Positions 1 to 7,856 of a stretch of 38,188 nt of DNA are shown here, in pieces. A model generated the notes under the pieces. It saw only the letters and a program-made list of their open reading frames with translations, was not told the origin of the DNA and searched no databases. The DNA comes from an uncultured Thalassotalea sp. (lineage in GTDB: Bacteria; Pseudomonadota; Gammaproteobacteria; Enterobacterales; Alteromonadaceae). Position 1 is the first letter of the stretch; every line of letters starts with the position of its first letter. The translations under genes and the position numbers were made by a program. Location of the stretch: positions 1-38,188 of the forward strand of contig CALJHL010000142.1 in assembly GCA_938075435.1 (NCBI GenBank), read 5' to 3'.

Positions 1-266
1 AAAAAGATTGTACCTACTGCATATTTGTTGCTTAGGCTCCAATCGTTTTCTGCGGCAACAGCTCGAAAAAAGCTATCGGGTTTTTGCATTAATAAACCAC
101 AGCCATCGCCGGTTTTGCCATCTGCAGCAATACCCCCACGATGTTGCATGCGATCCAGAGCGGCAATAGCAGTTTTGATTAGCTTATGGCTTGTTTCACC
201 TTGTTGGTGAGCGATAAGACCAAAACCACAATTGTCTTTTTGATAATTGGGATCGTAAAGTTGCAT
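1..266 (-). CDS. gltB: Glutamate synthase large subunit, N-terminus (partial)
   Basis: Reading the minus strand from 266 gives a product starting [20 protein letters not shown], which runs off the window after about 88 codons. [15 protein letters not shown] and KTGDGCGLL are hallmarks of the class II glutaminase domain at the start of the large subunit of NADPH glutamate synthase, which makes glutamate from glutamine and 2-oxoglutarate. In this family a short propeptide is removed so that the Cys (here residue 13) becomes the catalytic N-terminus. A Shine-Dalgarno AGGAG lies 9 nt before the ATG at 266. Another ATG at 270 is in a different frame. Only the first part of the gene is present, so its integrity and a following gltD cannot be judged. 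Confidence 0.93.
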   Translation of the reverse strand, partial: MQLYDPNYQKDNCGFGLIAHQQGETSHKLIKTAIAALDRMQHRGGIAADGKTGDGCGLLMQKPDSFFRAVAAENDWSLSNKYAVGTIF

Positions 267-371
267 GCATTAATTCTCCTATAAACTGACCAGCGCCGAT
301 AAGTTGCAATGTCGAATAATAATAATCAAAAACTGAATAAATATTGCAAAGTCACACTGGGGGAACCTTGT

Positions 372-400
372 AAGATATAGCTATGTAAGGCAAAGGTCAA
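372..400 (-). promoter_or_regulatory. Candidate sigma-70 promoter for gltB
   Basis: On the minus strand a TTGACC (-35, 395-400) is followed after 17 nt by TATCTT (-10, 372-377); a TATATC at 374-379 would give a 15-nt spacer. This would start transcription roughly 100 nt upstream of the gltB start codon. It is a pattern match by eye only. Confidence 0.35.
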
Positions 401-420
401 TCAAAAATAGAGTTATTACT

Positions 421-460
421 CATAACAAAACAACGAATTTTTTTTAGTTGTTTTGTTATG
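421..460. repeat. Perfect 14-bp inverted repeat upstream of gltB
   Basis: CATAACAAAACAAC at 421-434 is repeated as its exact reverse complement at 447-460, with a 12-nt A/T-rich loop. It lies about 20 bp upstream of the candidate gltB -35 box and about 160 bp beyond the folE2 terminator. It has no GC-rich stem or following T-tract of the usual terminator kind. It could be an operator or an RNA hairpin. The rest of the gene-free stretch 267-664 shows only this repeat, the candidate promoter and the folE2 terminator. Confidence 0.6.
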
Positions 461-613
461 GAAATATTAACAACAAGCTAAAACCCTGTAAAAATAAGGA
501 GGTGCGAGATTTGTAGTGGATGCTGTAAACTTTCGTTTTGATTTCTATAAAGAGTAAAAAAAATTTAGATATAGTTATGCATTTATCTAATTTTACAACA
601 AATATGCATTCGG

Positions 614-644
614 GCATAAAAAAACCGACATAAATGTCGGTTTT
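614..644 (-). terminator. Rho-independent terminator of folE2
   Basis: AAAACCGACA (621-630) and TGTCGGTTTT (635-644) form a 10-bp stem with a TAAA loop. On the minus strand the stem runs into a tract of eight T. It lies about 20 nt after the folE2 stop codon. Confidence 0.85.
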
Positions 645-664
645 AATTTAGCCAATTTTTTAAA

Positions 665-1591
665 TTAAGCTTGGTAGCCGTTGGCGATACCTTTGGTGGT
701 TACTGCAACAGCATCATGGGCATGTAATGACTCAAGATGGTTGATTTTAACCCAGTAATCGTCATAGCCTTCAATCAAATTCATTGCATGTTGCACCCGA
801 CGAGCAGCATCTTCACAAAACATTAAGTTTTGACCGTTTAAACGAGCAAATTCTTGTTCATCTTCACGTTTAACCGCTGCTTGTACCGGAGTTTGTAACG
901 CCGCTTCAATGGTATCGACGATATCGGTGATGGGGAACGTATTAACTAATGAGTTAAGTTTTACTTTAATTTCAGCAATAGAGCGTTGACTGTGTGGAGT
1001 GGCGACAATCCCTTCAGAAGTACCTAACCATTTGTGAATGTCGTCTTTAGCAATAGTGTCTTGTTGCTCAAATTTCTCGGTAAATGCTTTTTGGATTAGC
1101 TGGCGAGCTAATGCTGCTGAACATGGGCAAGTTGATGAGTAAGCAATATCTACACCCAGTTCAATATCAAAGTTGCCTTTTTCTAATTTTCCTATAATAG
1201 TAACTGGGTAAACTCTCCAACCTAGGTTACCACTAACCAACGCCTGGCGGCGCATCGGGTAATCAAAACTGAATTTAACATAGGCGGTGTCACTTAAATC
1301 GTGATGCGAGCTAATAAATTCATTTAACAAGGCAATCAACGATTGATAGTTTAGAGTGTTACCACTGGATAAATCATCAAGTAAAAGATAAAGGCGAGAC
1401 ATATGGATGCCTTTCGCTTTCGGATCTTTTAAATTGACAAAGGCATCGATATGAGCCGAAACCATGCGTTCAGCTTCGTCTTTGGCAGAAACCATGATCG
1501 GCATTTCAATATTACCCATTCCCACTCGATCAAGTGCACCTTCGGTTTGTGCAGTTGTGTGGTTGGCTACGTCTGGCATTGAGGTCGGCAT
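665..1591 (-). CDS. folE2: GTP cyclohydrolase I type 2 (FolE2)
   Basis: This 308-aa protein converts GTP to 7,8-dihydroneopterin triphosphate, the first step of folate (and queuosine) synthesis. Family signatures seen are the [11 protein letters not shown]-type segment with Cys155 and Cys157, PHSQRS with His200, and [10 protein letters not shown] near residue 260. The length fits the COG1469 family. The start at 1591 has a GGAG 7 nt upstream. FolE2 enzymes can work with metals other than zinc, and in several bacteria replace FolE during zinc shortage under Zur control. I found no Zur-like palindrome in the 400 bp upstream, so it may simply be the housekeeping enzyme here. The gene appears monocistronic. 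Confidence 0.93.
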   Translation of the reverse strand: MPTSMPDVANHTTAQTEGALDRVGMGNIEMPIMVSAKDEAERMVSAHIDAFVNLKDPKAKGIHMSRLYLLLDDLSSGNTLNYQSLIALLNEFISSHHDLSDTAYVKFSFDYPMRRQALVSGNLGWRVYPVTIIGKLEKGNFDIELGVDIAYSSTCPCSAALARQLIQKAFTEKFEQQDTIAKDDIHKWLGTSEGIVATPHSQRSIAEIKVKLNSLVNTFPITDIVDTIEAALQTPVQAAVKREDEQEFARLNGQNLMFCEDAARRVQHAMNLIEGYDDYWVKINHLESLHAHDAVAVTTKGIANGYQA

Positions 1592-1980
1592 TAGTGCTCC
1601 GCTTATTTATTCAGTTTCTGTTTAGTGTTATATTTGGCAGTATGATTGTGAAACTACCTATTAAAGGGCGCATATTCTAACGGATACCACCATAAAGTTT
1701 TACTTTTTTTTGGTTTTTATTGCGAAATATACGCTTTAATTAAAGACCAACCAAAAAGGTCGGTTATTTTGAATGATATCGAGACTAAAATCAATTGTTA
1801 TCAGCTGTTCACTATCCACTGAGAGCAATTTTACCTTGCTATTATAGCTTGGAATGCAAATATTTTGTTCGTTGTCGGTTATCATATTGGTAGCATTGGC
1901 ATTTAGTGGGCTGAATTTAAAGCCATGCTTAAATAATGGTGTTATCTTCAGCTACATAGTTTATAACAGGGAAAAATCCT
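1592..1980. other. Intergenic region between folE2 and hpt
   Basis: This 389-bp AT-rich stretch separates two divergent genes and should hold the promoters of both. A TATTATAG at about 1840 is a possible -10 for the hpt gene. A 60-codon open frame overlapping the hpt start has no family resemblance and is not called. I saw no clear operator palindrome. Confidence 0.4.
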
Positions 1981-2319
1981 ATGGACTTACTCGATTTAGA
2001 TTTAATTCGCCAATATCGCGAAGTATTAGGCTCTGAAACGTATCTGCAAACCATTGCTCTTTATGAAGAGCAATCATGGTTGTATATAGAAAAGTTAACT
2101 AAGGCAATTGCTAGCGAAAGCTATCAAGATTGGCAAGATAGTTGCCATATTTTAAAGTCAGCTTCCGGTAATACTGGCCTTAAACTCGTTTATGGCAAAG
2201 CCAGTGAACTTGAATATTCAAAACAACAATTTTCTATTCTCGCTAATGAAATTCCCGAATTAACATTACTGAATCAACAAAGTATTAGCGCAATAAAAAA
2301 ATGGCTAACTGGCAGTTAG
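1981..2319 (+). CDS. Free-standing Hpt phosphotransfer protein, ArcB Hpt-like
   Basis: This 112-aa single-domain protein carries the Hpt motif CHILKSASGNTGL with His56 as the expected phosphorylated residue. The whole length aligns by eye with the C-terminal Hpt domain of E. coli ArcB: LLDxxxxxQYxExxG at the start and HxxKxAxGxxGL in the middle. No receiver, kinase or membrane segment is present. It faces arcA (2359-3078, minus) and shares a terminator with it. The likely role, by inference, is to carry phosphate from a sensor kinase lacking its own Hpt domain to ArcA, as described for HptA with ArcS and ArcA in Shewanella. The ribosome site is weak (GGGA about 9 nt before the ATG). Confidence 0.82.
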   Translation: MDLLDLDLIRQYREVLGSETYLQTIALYEEQSWLYIEKLTKAIASESYQDWQDSCHILKSASGNTGLKLVYGKASELEYSKQQFSILANEIPELTLLNQQSISAIKKWLTGS

Positions 2320-2326
2320 CCATTTT
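2298..2326. terminator. Bidirectional terminator between hpt and arcA
   Basis: AAAATGGCTAACT (2298-2310) pairs with AGTTAGCCATTTT (2314-2326) around a GGC loop. T-rich tracts follow on both strands. The stem overlaps the last codons and the stop of hpt, and lies about 30 nt past the end of arcA. Confidence 0.8.
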
Positions 2327-2358
2327 AATAAGAACATATTGATTATTGGTTAACCAGA

Positions 2359-3078
2359 CTAGTTGGCGATATTACCGACAAAACGGTAGCCTTCACCATG
2401 AATGGTATTGATGAATTCATTGTTGCTACTGTCAGTTTCAAAGTGTTTGCGCAGGCGACGGATTGTTACGTCAACGGTACGATCATTTTCACGTAAATCG
2501 CGGCCAGTCATTTCTTGAATAAGGTTTTGACGGGTGACGATTTTACCTTGATTGGCCATTAATAACCGTAAAGCTCGATATTCACCACGAGGGATTGGGA
2601 ACATTTTACCTTGCGGTGAAGTCATGCGTCGTGAATTTGGATCTAATTGCCAATTATTAAACTCAATCATAGTGGTATCATTTTGAGCGCTTTCCACTAC
2701 TTCAGTTTTTAAAACCCGTTTTAATAGGTTACGAACCCGGATTGTTAATTCACGTGGATTAAAAGGCTTAACAATGTAATCGTCCGCGCCAATTTCAAGT
2801 CCTAATACCCGGTCAATTTCACTGTCACGACCGGTGATAAAAATTAAACCCGCTTGGCTTTTTTCTACCAACTCACGTGCTAGCAACAAGCCATTTTTAC
2901 CGGGTAAGTTAATGTCCATTAAGACCAAATCAATGGCATTATTTTGCAGCTGCGCTGCCATGGTTTCACCATCGGCAGCAACTAAGGTTTTATAACCTTC
3001 AGCCTCGAATAAATGTTGTAAATTTAAACGGGTAATGTTTTCGTCTTCAACGATTAAAATTTGTGCTTGTTTAGTCAT
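2359..3078 (-). CDS. arcA: Response regulator ArcA
   Basis: This is the DNA-binding response regulator of the Arc redox-control system, which represses respiratory and TCA-cycle genes when oxygen is low. The 239-aa product has a receiver domain (about 5-120) with acidic pocket E11/D12, phospho-acceptor Asp55 in MDINLPGKNG, Thr in FITGRD and Lys in YIVKPFNPRELTIR, then an OmpR-type winged helix (about 135-235). INLPGKNGLLLAREL and LGLEIGADDYI match E. coli ArcA almost word for word, which separates it from other OmpR regulators. The convergent neighbour is an ArcB-like Hpt protein. mdh in this window is a typical ArcA target in E. coli. Confidence 0.95.
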   Translation of the reverse strand: MTKQAQILIVEDENITRLNLQHLFEAEGYKTLVAADGETMAAQLQNNAIDLVLMDINLPGKNGLLLARELVEKSQAGLIFITGRDSEIDRVLGLEIGADDYIVKPFNPRELTIRVRNLLKRVLKTEVVESAQNDTTMIEFNNWQLDPNSRRMTSPQGKMFPIPRGEYRALRLLMANQGKIVTRQNLIQEMTGRDLRENDRTVDVTIRRLRKHFETDSSNNEFINTIHGEGYRFVGNIAN

Positions 3079-3494
3079 AGCTACCTCTATTAAAACTGTT
3101 GCAGTGTTTATTTGAATGTAAATAAATACTCTGCCATAAAAAATTCAGCGCCTAAAAATTAGCCAGTTGAATTCGTTCTATAAATTAATGAAGCATATGA
3201 TAGAGCAACTAAAACAAGAAACAATAGTAAAATTGTTGTAAAAGTGTACAGAATTTAGTGGCTAATATACTCAATAAAAAGCTTCAATCAATTGATTTTA
3301 CGTGATTTTATTTTTATTTTATTTTATTGTACAAAAAACCAATATGCAACCAATTGTAACTTTTACGACATTTTTAAGTAATTAACTAATTAATTTTGCA
3401 AGATCTAGATGAAATCCAAGTTAATGCGATGTTGCTATTGGCTTGGATTTTACAATTTATCTGGTTTTTTTTTACAATATGTCTGGAGTTGCTG
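3079..3494. other. AT-rich region upstream of arcA and downstream of rsmC
   Basis: This 416-bp stretch is strongly AT-rich, with a TTTTA-type simple repeat at about 3307-3328. It must contain the arcA promoter and the 3' end of the rsmC transcript. A 79-codon open frame at 3396-3635 is hydrophobic but mostly overlaps rsmC in antisense, so it is not called. No classical terminator was found. Confidence 0.4.
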
Positions 3495-4544
3495 TTATTT
3501 GGAATTCTGACAATGGTGAATCGCAAAACCATTACGGTTGCAAACAAGAGTAGGCTCCGCAATAGCAGATTTTATAATCGGCGCATATTTCAGAAAATTA
3601 TTTGCCACTATGGTCAAACTGCCACTATGAGATAAGTAGTGTTTAATTTCTTTTAAGAAACTTTCAGTTGCATGGTAATTGGTTTGAATGCCTTGATGAA
3701 ATGGCGGATTAGAAATTACGGCCTGATACTTGCCTTTGACATGCGATAAACCATCGGATGGGAAAACTTGGCCGCTTAGTTGGTTTAATTGCAGAGTCTT
3801 TTTCGCACTCGCGATTGCCAATGCATTTACATCAATTAGATCAATGGTGGTTTGCGGATATTTTTTGGCGACAAAAGCGGCAATAATTCCAGCTCCACAA
3901 CCAAAATCTAAAACCTTACCACTAATATGTTTGGTTAGATTTTCTAATAATAACCGCGTGCCATTATCTAATTCGCCGCTGCTAAAAACTCCTGGCAAAG
4001 AACAGATATGTAAATTTATACCAGCGACGTCGATATCAAAATGACTAAACCAGTTATCGAGCACAAATTCTTGCTTATTGTTGTTGAACGTTATCGCAAA
4101 TAACGAACAGTGCCGCGCCGAGTCTATTTTATTACAACTGCTTGCAAAATCTTTACTAAGTTTATCACAAGATTTAACGCCGCTTTTATTTTCCCCCACC
4201 ACTAAAATTAGCGCATCATCAGCTAACGTGGGAGCGAGCATTGCCAGCATAAACTGATATTCTTTTTTTGATTTTGGAAAGTAGAAAATAACTAAATCAT
4301 GCTTGCTCGCTGAGGTGTTTTGATAATGCTCACTAAAAGTGCAACTAACCTTGTCTTGGTACCGACTCTGAGTTTGCTGAAAATGGGCAAAATTTACTTG
4401 ATAACTATTAACGCTCGCGGTCGGCGCAATGGTAAGTAGAGCGTCGAAAAACTCACTGTCTGGACAACCGATGACTAACGGATTATTACTTCCTAATAAC
4501 TGATCATTACGAAGCAACAATTGCGATGGATTTGATAGTGGCAT
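3495..4544 (-). CDS. rsmC: 16S rRNA (guanine-1207-N2)-methyltransferase RsmC
   Basis: RsmC methylates G1207 of 16S rRNA in the 30S subunit using S-adenosylmethionine. The 349-aa protein has the usual two-part build: a degenerate N-terminal methyltransferase-like half (1-170) and a catalytic C-terminal half with SAM motif I DFGCGAG (213-219) and the catalytic NPPFHQG motif (279-285). LPGVFSSGELDNGTRLLL just before motif I is typical of RsmC/RlmG. The N-terminal half is poorly conserved, as is normal. It could be confused with RlmG, but length and motif context favour RsmC. It is divergent from the lysine riboswitch operon. Confidence 0.9.
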   Translation of the reverse strand: MPLSNPSQLLLRNDQLLGSNNPLVIGCPDSEFFDALLTIAPTASVNSYQVNFAHFQQTQSRYQDKVSCTFSEHYQNTSASKHDLVIFYFPKSKKEYQFMLAMLAPTLADDALILVVGENKSGVKSCDKLSKDFASSCNKIDSARHCSLFAITFNNNKQEFVLDNWFSHFDIDVAGINLHICSLPGVFSSGELDNGTRLLLENLTKHISGKVLDFGCGAGIIAAFVAKKYPQTTIDLIDVNALAIASAKKTLQLNQLSGQVFPSDGLSHVKGKYQAVISNPPFHQGIQTNYHATESFLKEIKHYLSHSGSLTIVANNFLKYAPIIKSAIAEPTLVCNRNGFAIHHCQNSK

Positions 4545-4777
4545 GTGGTTTGACTCGACTCATTGGTAATGGTAAATAAATAATGGGGCTATTCTCATCA
4601 TTTAGAGGTAATTAGTAAATGTTTATTGTAGTTTTTACTGATAAGTCTAGCAATATTGAGTGAGCACATAGCTAAAATGCCGTTAATTTAACAATAAGAT
4701 ATAAATAACTGGCAAATTTCCAGTTACGGATATTGAAAACACTAGGCTGAAGTGGTTAAATAGCTGCCTTAATGTAG

Positions 4778-4808
4778 GTGACAATTTACTTACATCTGCC
4801 CTTATAAT
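4778..4808 (+). promoter_or_regulatory. Candidate promoter of the riboswitch-dapA operon
   Basis: A perfect TATAAT -10 box (4803-4808) lies just upstream of the aptamer's first stem. A TGACAA or GTGACA at 4778-4784 can serve as a weak -35 with an 18-19 nt spacer. The predicted start, near 4815, would begin within or just before stem P1. Confidence 0.5.
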
Positions 4809-4810
4809 GA

Positions 4811-4983
4811 GGGCCAGAAGAGGAGCATTAACCAGGTAATTATCCCGAGGAGATCAAACTCCGCTGACAGATAATGAGGGGGAATAATGCCGAGGTATAA
4901 GCGATTTTGATATCGTTTATATCGGACAACTGGGTTGAATCCCGTTGGCTGCCACAGGTTTTATGGTGGAGTGCTTCTGGTCT
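4811..4983 (+). ncRNA. Lysine riboswitch (L box) aptamer
   Basis: The segment carries the conserved L-box landmarks in order: AGAAGAGGAGC near the start, CGAGGAGAT, GAGGGGGAATAATGCCGAGG (about 4875-4894), CTGGGTTGAATCCC, a GCCAC, and GGTGGAGTGCTTCTGG at the end. Stem P1 forms between GGCCAGAAG (4812-4820) and CTTCTGGTC (4974-4982), nine pairs with one G-U. It closely resembles the E. coli lysC riboswitch by memory. It lies about 120 nt upstream of the dapA-family gene, so lysine binding should lower expression of that operon. No stem followed by a strong T-tract was seen downstream, so control of ribosome access is at least as likely as termination. Confidence 0.93.
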
Positions 4984-5117
4984 TTGTGCATTTATTTGCA
5001 CGAATTCCGACTGCTTACATTCCTGCTTTAACGCCAAATTTTATAGATATTGCTATAGTACTGCATAAAATATGCGGTGTTTTATAATTACATTATTATC
5101 AAGTGATGAGATTTAAG
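4984..5117 (+). promoter_or_regulatory. Expression platform of the lysine riboswitch
   Basis: Between the aptamer and the gene lie a small GTGCA/TGCAC hairpin (4986-5001), a GCATA/TATGC hairpin near 5064-5076, and a possible longer pairing of AACGCC (about 5030) with GGTGTT (about 5077). The last is followed only by a short TTTTA. Which of these switch with lysine cannot be decided by eye; folding both states would tell. Confidence 0.4.
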
Positions 5118-6038
5118 ATGACAAGTTTTCACAACGATTTAAATAATTTTCCATTATGGACTGCTTTAGTCACCCCTTTTGATGAGCATGGTCAGGTCGA
5201 CTATGATTGTTTAGCGAGAATTGTTGGCGATCAAGCCCAAGCTGGCAATGGCATTTTAATCTGTGGTAGTACCGGCGAAGGTTTAGCCATTGAATTAGAA
5301 GAGCAACTGCAAATAGTTAAATTTGTTTGTCAGTTACAGCCAAAGGTACCCTTAATGGTTGCTGTTGGAGGTGCTAATTTAGCGCTCCAAAAGCAATGGA
5401 TAGAAACGTGTAACCAACTTCCTATTGCCGCGTATTTACTTGGCACGCCAATGTATACTAAGCCTGGCGTGGTCGGCCAAACTCAATGGTTCGAAACATT
5501 ACTAAATGCTTCAACCCACCCTTGTATGATCTACAATGTACCTGGCCGCAGCGCTATTAGCATCCCAATGCAAACTGTGCGTAACCTAAGTAACCATAAA
5601 AACTTATGGGCGATGAAAGAAGCAAGTGGTGATATTAGCCAGTTTGTCGCATATTCGCAAGCCGCGCCAAGCATGCGGATGTATTCCGGCGACGATGCTT
5701 TATTACCATCTCTCGTTTCTGCCGGTGCTGTCGGCCTAGTTTCAGTTTGTGCAAATGCTTGGCCTGAAGCGACAAACTTATATGTTGAAAAGTCCTTACA
5801 AGGTGAAGGAGCAACTCTTACCGACGTTTGGTTTGCGGCCACTAATGCGTTATTTGAACAATCCAATCCAATCCCCGTAAAAGTGTTAATGCATAAGCAG
5901 AATGTGTTAAATACACCGGTTTTAAGAGCGCCGTTAACGCATCTGGAACTTGCTTCTGATCAGGGTATTCTTGCTGCTGAATACGCTATAACTGAGTGGT
6001 TTTACCAAAGCAGAAGTCATCTGCGTACAGTTAAATAA
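5118..6038 (+). CDS. dapA: Dihydrodipicolinate synthase family protein (DapA)
   Basis: DapA condenses pyruvate with aspartate semialdehyde, the first committed step to diaminopimelate and lysine. The 306-aa product (from the ATG at 5118) is an aldolase-type TIM barrel with Schiff-base Lys167 in AMKEASGD, Tyr139 and Arg144 in YNVPGRS, Tyr113 in TPMYTKP and Ser51-Thr52 in GSTGEG. All main DapA positions are kept, apart from conservative changes (Ser for the first Thr, Met for the first Tyr of the YY pair). FEQSNPIPVK matches the C-terminal DapA signature. GTG 5103 and ATG 5106 are alternative in-frame starts, and none has a strong ribosome site. The lysine riboswitch directly upstream supports a biosynthetic role rather than another NAL-family aldolase. 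Confidence 0.85.
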   Translation: MTSFHNDLNNFPLWTALVTPFDEHGQVDYDCLARIVGDQAQAGNGILICGSTGEGLAIELEEQLQIVKFVCQLQPKVPLMVAVGGANLALQKQWIETCNQLPIAAYLLGTPMYTKPGVVGQTQWFETLLNASTHPCMIYNVPGRSAISIPMQTVRNLSNHKNLWAMKEASGDISQFVAYSQAAPSMRMYSGDDALLPSLVSAGAVGLVSVCANAWPEATNLYVEKSLQGEGATLTDVWFAATNALFEQSNPIPVKVLMHKQNVLNTPVLRAPLTHLELASDQGILAAEYAITEWFYQSRSHLRTVK

Positions 6039-6046
6039 GTGTGCTA

Positions 6047-7159
6047 ATGAATCAATTTAGCAAGCAGTTATTAACCGTTGGTGAAATGGCTAGTGGAGTT
6101 TCATTGACGGTTCCTGTTTATCGTCTTAAAGGTAATGGGCAAGGGCCATCAGTGTATATTCAAGCCAATATTCATGGCGCTGAAGTACAGGGCAATGCGG
6201 TGATATATCAATTGCTGGAATTATTACAGCAAGAAACGTTAAGCGGTGATATAACACTGGTGCCTTACGCCAACCCGATTGCCAGTAATCATAAAAATGG
6301 TGAATACACTTTGGGACGCTTTGATCCCATCACCGGCGTCAATTGGAATCGAATGTATCACTTTGATGACTCATTTATTACGGATTTTAGTCTTCGTCAC
6401 GCCAACTCAAACATTGCTGACATTAAAAGTGAATTTAAACAGCTGATGCTAGATAGTATTGCCGATAAGTTGGATCACAATAATTATGGCTTAACCACTG
6501 GTTGCCGAATCGCTTATCAATTACAACAAATGGCTCATCAAGCTGATATCGTTCTCGATTTGCATACCGGACCTATTTCCTCTAAACACTTGTATTGTCC
6601 TGAAATTTTAAAAAACAGTGCCAGCTACTTTAATGTCCCGCATACCATTTTAATTCCCAATAGTTTTGACGGGGCTATGGATGAAGCGACTTTTTGTCCA
6701 TGGTGGAGTTTAACCGATGCCTATCATAAGTTGGGGCGCGCGCTTAATTTTGAAAAAGAAAGCCTTACCGTTGAGCTTGGCTCGCAAGAGTTGATCGACT
6801 TAGATGAAGCTTTAATCGATGCGCAGAGTATTCTTTGTTATTTACAACATAAAAATGTTTTGCTGGGTAATAAATATCAGCCGCAAAACATTAGTCGTTA
6901 TGCATGCTATTTAAAAGACTATAAGGTTTATTACTCGCCCATGGGTGGAATGGTGGATTACTTAGCTGAATTTGGTAAACCGTTAGCCGCCGGAGAGCCG
7001 TTGGCCCGAATCTTACGGATGGATAATTATGGTGATGGTAACGCCTTACATTATTTAACCTTAGATGAAGACAGTTTGCCCATTTTGCATTTTGCGTCGG
7101 CAAGTGTGCATCAAGGCACACAATTATATAAACTGTTTACTAATTACTTTACTCTATAA
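6047..7159 (+). CDS. M14-type N-acyl amino acid deacylase (AstE/aspartoacylase family)
   Basis: This roughly 370-aa protein belongs to the succinylglutamate desuccinylase/aspartoacylase group of zinc carboxypeptidase-fold enzymes. Visible zinc and substrate motifs are NIHGAEVQGN with His43 and Glu46, NWNRMY, DLHTGP with His173, and a late TVELGSQ with the likely catalytic Glu. Enzymes of this fold remove acyl groups from amino acids and diamino acids (AstE, AspA, DoeB). The gene follows dapA by 2-8 nt (in-frame GTG at 6041, ATG at 6047), so it is under the same lysine riboswitch. By inference its substrate could be an N-acyl intermediate of the diaminopimelate pathway, doing the job of the unrelated DapE. 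The exact substrate cannot be read from sequence. Confidence 0.8.
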   Translation: MNQFSKQLLTVGEMASGVSLTVPVYRLKGNGQGPSVYIQANIHGAEVQGNAVIYQLLELLQQETLSGDITLVPYANPIASNHKNGEYTLGRFDPITGVNWNRMYHFDDSFITDFSLRHANSNIADIKSEFKQLMLDSIADKLDHNNYGLTTGCRIAYQLQQMAHQADIVLDLHTGPISSKHLYCPEILKNSASYFNVPHTILIPNSFDGAMDEATFCPWWSLTDAYHKLGRALNFEKESLTVELGSQELIDLDEALIDAQSILCYLQHKNVLLGNKYQPQNISRYACYLKDYKVYYSPMGGMVDYLAEFGKPLAAGEPLARILRMDNYGDGNALHYLTLDEDSLPILHFASASVHQGTQLYKLFTNYFTL

Positions 7160-7255
7160 CTACGCTTACAAGGCTGCTGCTGACCCGAGCGAATGATAAT
7201 CGCCGGTGCGTTGTGCATAAGCTTATTTTAAGTGACCAATACGAGAATAAAAACA

Positions 7256-7630
7256 ATGACCAAATTGCCCCACAGCACTGCTGATAAACAAACCATAAAA
7301 CCCGGCAAAGCTTCGGTGCAAGTGCAGCAAAGTGCAGCAAAAATTGCGGCTGGTATTAAAAAGCCGGGACAGACTAAAGAACAAACCAAACTGATTGAAC
7401 AAGGTATTCAAAAAGGCGTAGAGCTTTATAAAAAACAGCAAAAAGTCAAAGCGCGTGAGGCTGATAAGGCTAAAAAACAACGCCTGAAAATTAAGTCTCA
7501 ACAGTCTGACAATGAGCAAGTCGCCCCGCAACAGCCTAAGCTAAAATTGCAAGTAATACTGCCTTGGACATTATTAATATTTTCCTGGTTGGCGTTTGTG
7601 ACCTTTTTGATCGTTACCGGTAATATTTAG
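7256..7630 (+). CDS. DUF2956-like small membrane-anchored protein
   Basis: This product of about 124 aa (ATG 7256; an in-frame GTG at 7232 is possible) has a Lys/Gln-rich, probably helical cytoplasmic part and one hydrophobic segment near the C-terminus (ILPWTLLIFSWLAFVTFLIV). KPGQTKEQTKLIEQGI and KAREADKAKK look like the DUF2956 family of marine gammaproteobacteria, from memory. No function is known to me. It lies between the dapA operon and the CecR-like regulator in the same direction, with a 70-bp gap before it and about 225 bp after it, so it may be its own unit. Confidence 0.7.
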   Translation: MTKLPHSTADKQTIKPGKASVQVQQSAAKIAAGIKKPGQTKEQTKLIEQGIQKGVELYKKQQKVKAREADKAKKQRLKIKSQQSDNEQVAPQQPKLKLQVILPWTLLIFSWLAFVTFLIVTGNI

Positions 7631-7801
7631 GCTCCAATCAGGTACATTTACCCAAGCTGAGCACAGTAACCTCCCTCCTAACAATGTCAGCTTCGACTCC
7701 GCTCTGTTGAGCTATTGTGGGCATAATCGACTCTATCGTTAAAATTTTTAAGCAAAGCAATAACCGGTTTTACGGTGCTGAAGCCTTTATTCGTTAAATT
7801 A

Positions 7802-7848
7802 TTAATCATTTGATTAAATAAATTGATTTTTTTAATCAAACGATTAAA
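7802..7848. promoter_or_regulatory. Clustered palindromes upstream of the TetR gene (likely operators)
   Basis: TTAATCA-TT-TGATTAA at 7802-7817 and TTTAATC-AAAC-GATTAAA at 7831-7848 are perfect inverted repeats built from one element. A further TTGATT (7823-7828) pairs with AATCAA (7834-7839). The cluster ends 8 bp before the regulator's start codon, where a TetR-family autorepressor usually binds. Assignment to this regulator is inference. Confidence 0.6.
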
Positions 7849-7856
7849 CTTTACTT

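Noticed and set aside
1854-2036. A 60-codon frame overlapping the hpt start
   Set aside because: No family resemblance; it overlaps the start of a convincing Hpt gene in another frame.
3396-3635. A hydrophobic 79-codon frame
   Set aside because: More than half is antisense to rsmC; the hydrophobic look comes from T-rich DNA.
4840-5037. A 65-codon frame on the minus strand
   Set aside because: It is antisense to the lysine riboswitch and its expression platform, whose RNA conservation explains the sequence.
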